Source: Bigelowiella natans CCMP2755
Lineage: Eukaryota; Cercozoa; Chlorarachniophyceae
Reading direction: 5' to 3'
Assembly (NCBI GenBank): GCA_000320545.1
Contig: ADNK01001329.1
Coordinates: forward strand, 37,846-101,845
DNA: 64,000 nucleotides
Shown: positions 50,572-61,415 of the stretch, in pieces
Layout: each line of letters begins with the position of its first letter
Numbering within the stretch: the first letter of the stretch is position 1
Translations under genes and position numbers: made by a program
The notes under the pieces: generated by a model
Told to the model about the DNA's origin: nothing
The model's database searches: none
What the model saw: only the letters and a program-made list of their open reading frames with translations

Positions 50572-53500
50572 ATGGCTGCTCCAAGAAGGGGCGTTGTGGT
50601 GACTCTTCTTGCAACTGGGCTTATATTGGCTGCTGGGAGGTCTCCGACAAGAGGTGGCCAGCAAAATTTCTCAGTTTTTTCCAACTCCATGCTGCGTAAA
50701 ATTGACTTCCATCCTAAGGCAATAAATACACACATACAGCGGCTAACCCAGGGATTTCGAGTAGATTGTTTCGAGCACCCCTCCGGTATCGCGGAAGGTA
50801 TTTCAGATTTAGTGAAATCTATCCTGAGAACATTTTTTTTAATGTATTTCATAGAGCCTTAAATGTTAGACTGGGTTCGTTAAAGAGAATTTCTACGAAG
50901 ACCGTCTTCTGGGATGTGAGTTATAGCTTCTGAATTCAAGGATTCCATAAACCTCACTTCACAGAGATTTATTCTATCCAGGGTATTCCAGATAAAAAAT
51001 CGCATAAAATTGGGACAACTGCAGGGTCAATTTGCCACCATCACAACCGTCACCATCATTGTCATCATCAGCCTCCCCTCATTTCGTAATCATGAAATGT
51101 GATGCTGATTTGCAGGAGGAATCCAATTCATATCGAACATGTGGAGCCCAACTCCCCCAATGCTAATAAAACTAAGGTGCAATACATAGCAAAATAATAA
51201 CATTGGGATAGGGGAGCCGCGTTTGGAAATATATATAGATGATTGGTCTAAAATTATGGCTATTTTCTCCTCTCAGCTATTTGGGTCAGAAGATGAGCTA
51301 AAAGCCCTCTTGAAGCCTATAACTCCAATAAACGATGTTCCTGACTCACAGCTAGGTAATACCATATGATTATTGACTAGTGGTACGTAATCCTCGTACG
51401 TCTGGATAACAAACTGATGGCGTTTATAACTATTCCTCCTAAATTAGGGAGTGTTGCATTGGTTGGTGCTGGACCCGGCGACCCTAATCTTCTAACGGTA
51501 TCGCAAGACTAATTCTTGGAAACGTAAAAAAAAGTGGCAATCGCATTGAAGAATACTAATGCTGTCATCAAGTCACTGATGGAAATGAGGAGTATGTCTC
51601 TACTTATTACGGTCACAACCATTTCTTTTTTTGCCCGTTCTGCAATACTCAGCTTGCGGCCCTGAACCTCCTTGAGACGGCAGATGTCGTTATCTGTGAT
51701 CGCCTTGTGAGCAATGAGATCCGAAAGTTGGTCAAGGTAGCTTATGATAACTTACCATTCGATCGACATGAGAAAATATAATAGAAATTAGAGCATCCGA
51801 TGATGGGGCTGGTGGTCGATATGAATATATGATGATATATTTTAGTTATTATGAGTAAAGTGTATGTGTTAGTAGTAGGGGAGGGCCGATGTGACTTGTA
51901 GCGCAAGGCCGAAGTTGTGTTGATTTGTGTTTGGTGTTGCGGTCGGTCGTGGTGCTCTATGTTGGCGTTATTTTTTTTAAAAAAAGGGTGAATTGAAGGT
52001 AGCTCAGAAATATCCTGGGTGCGCGGATTATGCACAGATGGAGATCTATAGGTGAAAGTACATATCATGTATCATGGTTGTCGTGCCTGCGTAAGCTTTT
52101 GTAAGCAAAAGCTTCAACCAAACTTTTATTTTTATCAAAGATATATACGTATATTGCCGTTGGTTGCGGGTGTCCACGCTGTTGCAGGTGGATAGCGCAA
52201 GGGCTTCGAGATGGCCAGCGCGTAGTGCGATTGAAGATCGGTATGGAAAGAACATGCTCTTGCTATACACCCTTGGTTACAACTTGGCACTCGGCAGGCA
52301 GTACAACGCATGGAGGATGAGATTGCAATTGGTGTGTATTATGTGTGCAGGTGACCCTTTCATCTTTGGCAGAGGCGGGGAAGAGGTTGGCTCTGAGGCC
52401 AGCAGATACCCACCCACCCATCGATACACACTCACATCCGCACCCACACTCATACATACAAACATTTACTGGGAAAACTTAGAAGGAGGTAAGAGGGGGA
52501 TGTCAAATAGCGACAACATGTTAATCCAAAAGGTGGAACGATGAGCAGGCTACTAAGACCTTCCTCAAATACATAAATATACATATATAGCTTGATTTTT
52601 CTTTCCGACCGATCTGCAACCAATCAGGTCTTGGAAATAGAGAGACTCACAAGCGGCCGTATAACTCCAACTGTAGTGCCGGTAGGTAGTAGTGTGTTAC
52701 TGCTAGTAAGAAGGCAAATTCTTGACGCTGGCCTTCCCTTCGAGAGGGGGAAAGCAGAACGGCCATGATGATAGTAACGATGATAACTGTGATGACATTG
52801 ATAACATGGATTGTCCGTTCATCTGAATCTACGATGATGGCGATAGCGGGTCACACTAAGCTGATTATTAGCAAAAAACACGCGACTATCACGGTGTTAA
52901 TAATACTGCTTGTCCTCCATCGATAGGGTGTGTCATCTGTATTTGCCGCCCCGTTGCTTGGAGGAGCTCCACTCACACACAGGGTAGTGGCACTAGCAGC
53001 AATACTACTACTTCAAGTAGTAGTAGTAGTAGTAGTAGTGATGGTGGTGGTAATAAAAGTAGATTTGATAGTAACAAAGCTGTGATTACATCCGTCATAA
53101 TTCTTCTTCTTCTTCCTCCTCCTCCTCCTCCTCCTCTTCCTCTTCCTCCTCTTCCCTGCAATCTTATCGAACTATCCATTGCTTCTTCCTCCTCTTCCTC
53201 TCTTCCCTGCAATCTTATCGAACTATCCATTTCTTCCTAAGGGTTTCGCAAACAACGTGGTCATCGGGACAGGTGCTACTGCTATTACTTACTGCTGCTG
53301 CTGCTGCTGCTGCTGCTTCGTACTGATCATAGTAATATGAACTTGAGACGATATGTGCACTGGCGATAGTGGCATAACAGTATCCATATTGTATGAAATT
53401 CATGCTCTATTGAAGCAGACGATTTTAATCACAAACCCTATCACGAACCACACACAAACTCATAGAATATATTATATGATATATTAAATATTGTCATATG

Positions 53501-55035
53501 CGTGTGTGCGTGTGCACACGTGCAATTAAGGCTACGTATCACAAGCCCCCCTCCCCCCCCCCTCCCCCCCTCCTCTCTTTCTCTCCTCTCCTCTCTCAAC
53601 TTCTCCTCTGTCCATAGGATATGGGAAGAACAAGTCGACGCCAAGTACGATGACATGCGCTCCGATCACTTCTATTGAGAAAATATTGAAAGAATATCAT
53701 AGACGAACAGCGCCATTTGTCTCTTTTTTATTTCACCTTGCCTCATATGATTGCCGACCTTTAGCGCGTTTCTTTGCTGCATCGACAAATGCATATCATC
53801 ATATGTGTCAACCTTCCTCCTCTATCCTAACACTAAAGTCTGCTGATCGTTGATTCTAGTACGACTCTGTGTGTTGCGTCCCACAGGCATAGTGCCGTAT
53901 CAAGAACAGACAACAAACGTATATCTCATGGCAATTGGCCGTATCCGACAGCTCTCGAAGGCTTTGAAAGAAAATGGGTTGCAATTCTTTCGGCCCCCTT
54001 CCTCCCCTTGATCTCCACCTCATCCTCCTCCTCCTCCTATTATCTCTTCCTTCAACCTTTCCATCTGCCTTGCCTTGCGGATATGATGCGACGTTCTTGT
54101 TCTCGTGGCCATTATCCATGAACTATTATTAACTAGGTATCCCGAGAACCTACCCGTCGTTATCATTGAGAAGGTCCTGTAGTGCATTAGTACATGGGTG
54201 TGAGCTAGACTGACATAACGCTTATAAACATTTTCAAAGGCCTCATGCTCGGATCAACGCGTTATTCTCGCGGACTTGAACGATGTAGTAAAATGATGAT
54301 GATGATGATGATGACGATGATCGTTACGATTACTACCGCAGCAGTAAGGGATGACTTTGTCGCCCATTGCTATCTTGGTGCGTGCGAGGGCCGATGATGG
54401 TGAATGGAGTGGAGTTTGTACAAGGCGTTTACACACTACACATCGTGCACATTATGCTTATATTGTTTTTTCGTGTGTGTCCAATGTGCCGTATTTGGTG
54501 TGTTGCTGTATAGGCTGCCGATTTGGTAGAAATGTATAAGGTGAAGCCACCCGCAACCATAGTCGTCGGTGAATCAGGTAATAAATAAGATGCGATAACA
54601 GATAGAATACACAGGTATAGCAGGCAGTAGCAGTAGCAGCAGCAGCAGATGTGATGGTATTAAATAGCTGAATCGGCAGTCTACAAGCTTCAGATAAGAA
54701 CAACTTTATTTGTCGCTATCGTTTTCAGCCAGAGCACTCTTCCCTTCCGAGACTTACGCGCACGGAGTAAGTCAGCAGGGGGGAGGGAGAGGGGAGGAAG
54801 AGAGGCGAAGTACTGCACATACCACACATCATGTCAATCAAAGAGTGGCCTCTCTTTGTAATACGAGAAGAAAATTTAAGGGAACATTTTCCCTCTTCTT
54901 TGCCCCCCCCCCTGTTTCACGCACGTAACATTTGAACAAACCATTGCGCAGGTAGTCGGTTACGAAGCCATGCCGATAACTTCCCACTACGAATTAGATC
55001 AGACGAGGATGACCAACACGATCGGGCCGCGATAA
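50572..55035 (+). CDS. MET1: uroporphyrinogen-III C-methyltransferase (siroheme synthesis), plastid leader
   Basis: The enzyme methylates uroporphyrinogen III to precorrin-2 using SAM, the branch to siroheme for nitrite and sulfite reductases. Twenty exons sum to 428 codons (427 aa): 50572-50797, 50857-50915, 50982-51025, 51116-51176, 51277-51355, 51448-51497, 51653-51736, 51987-52051, 52188-52240, 52351-52385, 52628-52681, 52927-52983, 53242-53272, 53618-53644, 53887-53977, 54137-54173, 54240-54284, 54514-54577, 54729-54766, 54952-55035. Signatures: SAM loop VALVGAGPGDPNLLT, VVICDRLVSNEI, VVRLKIGDPFIFGRGGEE, and PPATIVVGES near the end. The segment KYPGCADYAQMEIYRW resembles the fungal Met1 branch more than plant UPM1. 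The N-terminus (RRGVVVTLLATGLILAAG, then a basic Ser/Asn/Gln-rich stretch) looks like a signal plus transit peptide. Many introns hold GTAGTGG-type repeats. Confidence 0.92.
53008..53215. repeat. AGT, TCC/TTC repeat-rich intron of the methyltransferase gene
   Basis: AGT repeats (53018-53039) and C/T-rich TCC and TTC repeats follow. The segment CCTGCAATCTTATCGAACTATCCAT occurs twice (about 53155-53180 and 53207-53231), a short direct duplication. Confidence 0.8.
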
Positions 55036-56168
55036 CAGAACATCATGGCATACGGTATCTCACCTGGTTCCAAGTAGTAGCACCAGTACACTCTCGTTCT
55101 TCAAGCGCACCAGCTAGCATTGTAGCACGATAAGCCGTATGCATGTGTATAGATCAGAAAAACTAGAAGTATTTTCGAAGCATTATGAATATAAATCACT
55201 TTTGCTGTGCGATGCCAATGCAACAGGTGAATTCTTTCAATTATACAATAGCCATCCTAATGTAGCTGGCTACAGCGCTTATGTTGTGTGTATATATAAT
55301 ATGAATAAACCACATTCTATCAATAGTCATCTTATTGTAGCTGTGCAAAGCTGCGTCTACAGCGCTACGATTGTGTTCATTGACTTTAAGATGACATCTG
55401 TTCCACATCTGTTGAAGGTGTGACAAAGGATGCATCAAAGCAATGTCGTTGTAGTAGTAGTAGTTGTTGTTGTCATTGACTAGTGTTCTTGCAGTGCCCG
55501 GGGCAAGCCACTCGCCCGCGCTAATTGATGCGCGCGAATCTAGCTAGCTGCTAGGTTTACTTGCACTTTTCAATCACTAGCTTTTGGCTTTGTCATCTCT
55601 GCCGACTGTCCATTCTTGGTTGTCCACTTTGGAGGCAAGAACCACGCGCCGCGAGTTGCTGATCCCACGTGTGAAGGCCACAAACGCGCTTCACTGCACA
55701 ATCGCGATCTTGATCGCCACACGTGCGTCGAAAGCAAATCAAAACTCCCACTCAAACGCGAGCTTGGATTGCAATGTGTGTGAACGTGAAAACCATCTCG
55801 TGAAACACGACATGATGAATGTGCGAAGTGCAATGACAACGGTGATGTTCTCATCACAAAGCGGAAACGTGTGCACGCCAGATGCATGTGCTGATCGATG
55901 GTAGTTGCGCGGAACTGTGTGCGCTGGCGCACATGTCACGTGCATGTGGCTATTTTGTCAGCTTGAGGCATGAGAACACAGCAAGGTGCATGCCATCGTT
56001 GGTTCGATCATGATCGTTTGCATCTTTATTTTATTCACAAATAGGCCATCTGTTCCTTCAATTTTACAAGATGATGCCATTTTACCGTCAAGGATTATGG
56101 CAATTTCTAGAATAGTCTGGTGTATGTACATAAATTTGTATGGACACATATTATTGATCTGGAGTTCA
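55036..56168. other. convergent junction methyltransferase/hypothetical with CTAGC block
   Basis: In this tail-to-tail gap GCGCGCGAATCTAGCTAGCTGC lies near 55531-55553, followed by a stretch to about 55960 rich in CACGTG and TGCACG words. At 55245-55390 the phrase TGTAGCTG...CTACAGCG appears twice in diverged form. The open stretch 55139-55423 is not recognisable. Confidence 0.6.
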
Positions 56169-57201
56169 TTTTCTTCGTGAGATTCCAGATTGTTTAGATT
56201 CATTCTTCATGTTTTGAAATCCAGCGTGTGTTTTGGTGGAGTCAGTATTGTTTTTCTGCTTCATCATATGATTGGTTTTATTGAAGGGGCTTGGAAAGTA
56301 CCCTAACAGCATTGAAAATATTTTGGATTTCGATCCTTTGTCTTCACGGCGGGAGTTACTATATTGGGACGATGAATGTCTTTGAACGGGTTTCGTATCT
56401 TGATCAGTTACCACTTCCGTTCCAATGACTAATGATTTCTCACTGATTGAAGACATTTCACTTTGTCACGGACACGGTGTATATTCAAGATCTCTACTTT
56501 GGCACTTTTCCGTGCATTGGTAGTGTCCGACATTTGATTCACGGACTGTAGTGGAAGTGGAGACACAATGTTGGCAATTTTTGATCTATTTTGTAGATGA
56601 GACAAACCACCAAACGAAGAAGATTTTTTTATCCGATTGCCCACACGAGGAGACGGGAGACCAACCGGACGGAACTCATGCGAGCTGCCGGAAAATGGCG
56701 TGGAAACTTGAATTTTCAGTGCTGGTGATTCTATGACTTTCTGGTCCGAATTAGAATATGAAGGAGAAGAAAACCTTTCGGGGGCGGAATTTGTGAATCT
56801 GCGAGGTGAAAATCCACTCTTCTCATCATCAGATTCCGAGCCCTCGGATTCAGGTTCCTGACCGAGGAGAACAGACTTAAAGAGGATATTGCAGTCAGCT
56901 AGCTGTGATGAGAATCCTCTCACTAAGTCTGCAGAGCCCAAGCTTTGTAATGTAACTTGGGGCTTTCTGGCGCAACAACGCTGGAAGTCTATTTTCCTAG
57001 CACGCTCGATGTCCCAGCTTGCGGTTCGCCTTAGTTTCACAAACTCTACGTTTGTATTTTCGTCCAAGCCTGTTTGTATTCGCCGTTTGAAGGGCTTGAA
57101 GGAGGAGCGGGACATTGGTAGAACCTCTCCCCCTTGGGGCTGTGGACGATGAGGCCACGGAGCGTGGTGTCTGGATGCGGCAGGATGATCTTCTGAATGA
57201 T
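56169..57201 (-). CDS. hypothetical Ser-rich protein, two overlapping frames
   Basis: I do not recognise this family. A long frame runs from an acceptor-like TTAAG at 57202 (codons open from 57201; ATG at 57115) to a stop at 56429. It is basic at the N-terminus (MSRSSFKPFKRRI), has KIDFQRCCARKP, an acidic serine patch (EPESEGSESDDEKSG) and many S-P or S-x-R sites that look like phosphorylation targets. A second frame, shifted by one, opens at 56456 and runs to 56169 (MSSISEKSLVIGTEVV...). The two may be joined by an unplaced intron (for example a donor near 56533 and the CAG near 56440) or by a sequence frameshift. Upstream exons are likely because the frame is open before the ATG. Confidence 0.5.
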
Positions 57202-57874
57202 CTTAAGTGAGCTAAAAAATCGAAGGGGAATTAATAATAGAAACAATTAAGAAATGTCGTCGTACTCGCAAACGCTGGTAGTATCTGCTGCCTTGCGTAA
57301 CCGCCTCTGGTGCAGTTCAGGAGGTTTCGGCCAAGGATGTCCAAGCTAAATTGGTGAGATAGATTTGGTCGTCTTCAAAGTTGGCGGCAAACATGGCAGA
57401 ACTATTTATTTTTTCGCGCAAAAATGAAGGCGCCTTGTAGTCGACGACTTCTTACCAGCTCAGCAACTCATTCTCATAGACTGTGCCTTTATTATCATGA
57501 AGATATTTCCTAGCACAACTACTGATGGTGAGCAACATCCCTACAACATGCATCATGATCTAAATTTTTTTCTTTTTTTTCTTTTCTTTCTTTTTTTTTC
57601 CCTCGAAATTCTTGCTCGTACTCGTATTCTCTTCTCATTTGGGGAAAGAAAAATAGTGGGGTTGTAGGGTATCCATCCACACCAAAAAATTCTTCTAAAT
57701 ATGTTGTCTGCGACTGGATCAGCATTCTTGTCGCATGTTATTTTTACACAATCATCCTTCACCCAACTACCTTGTTTTGGGGGGGGATGTAATTGACTTT
57801 TGGGAAATCCGCCTGTGAAATGCGAAATCATTCAAAAATTTTGCTTCGCATTTAGGGCTGAATATCGGGATGAT
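57202..57874. promoter_or_regulatory. divergent intergenic region hypothetical/FKBP
   Basis: Probably holds both promoters and perhaps a first exon of the minus-strand hypothetical gene (a candidate lies around 57300-57350). A purine/pyrimidine-skewed T-rich tract occurs at 57563-57602. No palindromic-word block is seen. Confidence 0.4.
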
Positions 57875-59726
57875 ATGATGCTGTTGTGGATGGTGGTGCA
57901 CGTCTGCACACTGGCATCATCGACGTCGAGGTAAAACAGATGAATCAACACGTGCCTCCATAGGAAGATAGTGAGAAGGAACAGAAGAAGGGAAACGATT
58001 TGACGAGGAGATTCATTTCAAAGGCGCGTGCGACACCGAGAGTTTTCATGCTTTGCTAACAACCCGTATTTTCAGGCCACAGCATGCGAAACAACATTTT
58101 GCTCGTCTCCGTTTCACAAGCCGAAAGCATCGACTCGGCCAAGGCTCTCCCATCTTCACCCCTACAGGTGATGCTCGGGCCCCCCTGCACCGTTGCGGCA
58201 GACAAAGTAACAAACCGACAGACCCTTTTGAGAAATATCAAATTGCATCTAGATTATAAATGTTGGTTTACATCGCAGCTTCAGCAATTTACCGTGGGCA
58301 ACGCAATCTGAGGGATCCATCAAAACTAAAAGTCTCTGCTCTAATCGGCAACTGGGACGAATCTCTCGTGGTGTACATGTCAGATCCCCATCCACCCTTG
58401 GATGCGAGCAAAAAGGTGGCGAATACAGGCGACTTTGTCAAGGTGCTCGAAATGAAAGACTATTTAATGAGAAGAGCTGGTTTAGGAATGAATTAGATAT
58501 GAAGAACCTATAAAGGCGATATGACACTGAGTTTATAGGTTTTCTTTGTCGGGCGCGGTGAAACCGGAGAGATAAAGGACACGAACGTTGGCGGTGATCC
58601 TCTGGTAAAAAATCAGATTATAGTAGATTTAGTTATATGTGACAATTTGCGGCTGCTAACGATTATATTAATAACATCATTACTTCGCTTCACCCATGAT
58701 GGCATGACGCGTCCGTTGACGTTCCTGCTAGTCACATATTTTAACTTGAACAAACAATGTAGCCTTTGATTTGATTGATGGGGAGAAAGATCACGCGAAA
58801 TAAGAACACATATCTATCTAGGAGCTGAGACTCAACAGCCCTGGCTCGTATAAATCAGCGTTCGAATCTGCAACTAGAGGTATAGACAAATGCATATTCT
58901 ATTCATGAACGAAGGCACATAGGAGGTTATTGTATATGTTGTGTGGATACATCATCACTCTGTTGGAAATATCACTGTGCCAGGGATGCAGATGGGCCAG
59001 ACGCGGCGTGTGAAAGTCAACTGCACTGGACGTTATTCCTATAGACCGGGACTGGTAACGAACACTATGAGGGCTGCTGAATATGCCCTTGACTATTACT
59101 AGGATCATTCCAAATGCAAATCTTATTCCCCCTCCACGATGCAATCTATGCACGTGGATGTATGCCTAATGTGCGCGCACAAACACTCTCACATACTCGT
59201 ATGCACGTATTATGTGTATGTCTGTGTTTGTGCATGTGCATGTGTGTTTTATGCATGTTTGGACAGGTAATGGAAAAGGACGAATTTCATTAAAATTCTC
59301 TTCACGATTCCTTGGAAGATGGCAATCCTCATGGTTATCTTTCGCCTCCCCCTCTTTATCATCTCAGGTCCAGAATATACCAAGAGAGCTCATTCCTACG
59401 GGGGTGCACAAAGGGTACCTACAGCATTTTGTATGAATTTTCGCCTCCGTAAATTTTCATTTAATATACATATGTGTGTGTGTGTGTGTGTGTGTGTGTA
59501 CGCATGTTGTTTTGCGGTTCAATAGACTGTTACGATCACCATAATTTATGTCCCTTATTAATCTCTCCCCTCCTTCTCCTCCCCCCCCTATTTTTATTAG
59601 AATCTGGATCGAGATAGAAAATGGAAATAGGGGTGGTCTCTCTTTTTCCTTGAGATAGATATAAAAAACCTAGTGCTCTTGACATTGTCATCATCACCCC
59701 TTCTTTTTCCCCCCCCCCCCCCCCCC

Positions 59727-59783
<57 letters not shown>

Positions 59784-60034
59784 ACGTCTCTGCAAATTTT
59801 CTCTTGGCATCACCATCCCTTTTCTTGTAGTTTCTGTATACATTTCTTCTTGAAGTGTATAAATTATCCACAATCAATCACAAATTTGCACGTCGTGTGT
59901 GGCGAATAGGGAGGGTCGTGGAGATGAGTGACAGGTTCTGCACCGTCGATTTCAATCATCCATTGGCCGACGCTGGAACTGTTGATTTCGGTCATAATAT
60001 TCGCTACTTTCTAGATTTCACTCAATCCCCGTAG
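57875..60034 (+). CDS. FKBP-type peptidyl-prolyl isomerase with bipartite plastid leader
   Basis: Eight exons (57875-57930, 58076-58167, 58279-58442, 58539-58604, 58822-58879, 59267-59414, 59601-59632, 59910-60034) sum to 247 codons, 246 aa. Exon 1 encodes a compact signal peptide (MMLLWMVVHVCTLASSTS); exon 2 encodes an Arg/His/Lys-rich stretch typical of a transit peptide. The FKBP-like region begins at GDFVKVFFVGRG (aligned to the GDxVxVxYTGxL strand), continues through GDPLELRLNSPGSYKSAFESA, QNIPRELIP and IWIEIENG, and ends with TVDFNHPLA, the hallmark of the SlyD/FKBP subgroup. Several active-site aromatics of FKBP12 are not evident, so activity is uncertain. Exon 6 carries a Ser-rich insert (about 59310-59365). 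Introns are long and repeat-rich (GT, poly-C, CT). Confidence 0.72.
59480..59500 (+). repeat. GT repeat in FKBP intron
   Basis: A short TG dinucleotide run (about 59470-59500) in the intron following the exon ending 59414. Confidence 0.75.
59709..59779 (+). repeat. poly-C run followed by CT repeats
   Basis: About 18 C residues pass directly into a CT run of about 50 nt in the last FKBP intron, the same order as at 13936-13985 in NCA2. Confidence 0.85.
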
Positions 60035-60602
60035 TCCTTGGCGAACGGTCGTTGTAGTGCATTCCGCCTCGCCTTCCCTGCGAATGTAGTGTGTTTGATG
60101 GGCTTTGACGATGCATTTATACGCTACCACCAGACATAACCCTTCACGAGATATTCACCGAAGAAGGGCCTGTGCTCGATTTTGGAGGCGCTTTCGACGT
60201 ACCTACCCACTAACGAGACATCGTATAAGAATCATGTATACATGGCTGCTGAACGGTTGCAAGTATATATTTATGGATGGTATTGAATACAAACTTTACG
60301 TCAATATCCGCCGACAACATCTTGTCCGGAAAAAGATGCTACCATGTGCGTCATGCTACGGATCACACGTTAACGCTACCGACTACTTTCGACGCCATTG
60401 TGTATTGATTAGGACGAGACGATTGAGGAGCGAGCGCAGGTGATTCTTATTTTGTGCGCATGTTGTTGTTCCATTCGTTCTATATATACGATCCTCCCCC
60501 CGGACCGACATATCATTCTCTCCAGTCCATGATGAGAGTGCCAAAAGTTTTATCAAAATAGCCTGTTCCAGTGGTATATGACACCACTCTTATCATGTCC
60601 AG
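60035..60602. other. region between FKBP stop and downstream exons
   Basis: An open stretch at 60105-60443 is Arg-rich with no recognisable family and ends near a good donor (GCGCAG|GTGATT), so an exon cannot be excluded. Otherwise nothing is supported. Confidence 0.3.
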
Positions 60603-61132
60603 ATGGTGCAGGGAGTTGTGGAGGAGATTGAAGGGATACGCCGTGTCGCGCAAGGTATTGCCAGCTTGACGGCAGTAGTAGTTTTCTTAAGGCGATGTTG
60701 GAAGGAGCATGATTCCTCTCTTCTCATGGTAACGTGCAGTCAGTAAGGCGGAGACGAGATTATTGCCCGTGTTCACAACTTGTGTTTCAATGCTACATTC
60801 CATGGCTCTAAACTTAAAAGCTTTGGATTTTTCTGATTTCCTACATCCTCCAACTCTTCTTCATCCTCCTCCTCCTCCTCCTCATCATCATCATTAAAAA
60901 AGATCCAGCTTTCGAGGAGTCGATGCTTAAGGAGACGCTTCCAACTCCCTCTCTATTTGCGGATATTCTAAATCAACGTATGTATTAGAAGAAGAAACAG
61001 AGGAGGGGCAAAACACACCACGTGCAATATTTTTCCATCTCAGACAAACAATGTAGTAGTCCCCTCTTTATACAAATAATACACACACACATACACATAC
61101 ACACATGCACATACACATACACGCACATAATA

Positions 61133-61172
<40 letters not shown>

Positions 61173-61415
61173 TATTACTTCTGCGTTTTAGAAAATGGTT
61201 TGGAGTCGCTTTCGGAGACGTTAGGAATAAATCTTCGCTCAGAGGAAATGGCGATAACGGTGGTTGACACGGCTACTGGCAGAGTGTATCGAACGATCAA
61301 CAGCAACTACGATGACCAGGTTCCGTTGAAGGAACCTGGAAACGGCAGGGGTACTGGCAAAGAAGATGGGCCTCGGTTTGAAGCACGAATTGCGAACAAC
61401 AGCGAAGACTCTTAA
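60603..61415 (+). CDS. three plus-strand exons of unclear gene (116 codons)
   Basis: Exons 60603-60654, 60903-60977 and 61192-61415 join in phase and give 116 residues ending at TAA 61415. The sequence begins MVQGVVEEIEGIRRVAQ, then contains DPAFEESMLKETLPTPSLFADIL, NGLESLSETLGI and a Gly/Asp-rich tail. I do not recognise it. The exons may be a small gene starting at the ATG that follows the acceptor CATGTCCAG, or the tail of the FKBP gene if its last exon uses a weak donor at 59981. Introns contain CT/TCC and TA repeats. Confidence 0.5.
61137..61170. repeat. TA dinucleotide repeat
   Basis: A perfect TA run of about 32 bp lies in the last intron before the exon at 61192, preceded by CACATACACA repeats from 61081. 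Confidence 0.85.

Noticed and set aside
58899..59153. Minus-strand ORF with a hydrophobic segment
   Set aside because: It overlaps an FKBP intron on the opposite strand and has no supporting splice structure.
60105..60443. 112-codon Arg-rich ORF
   Set aside because: No recognisable family and its splice partners do not connect in frame to the following exons.
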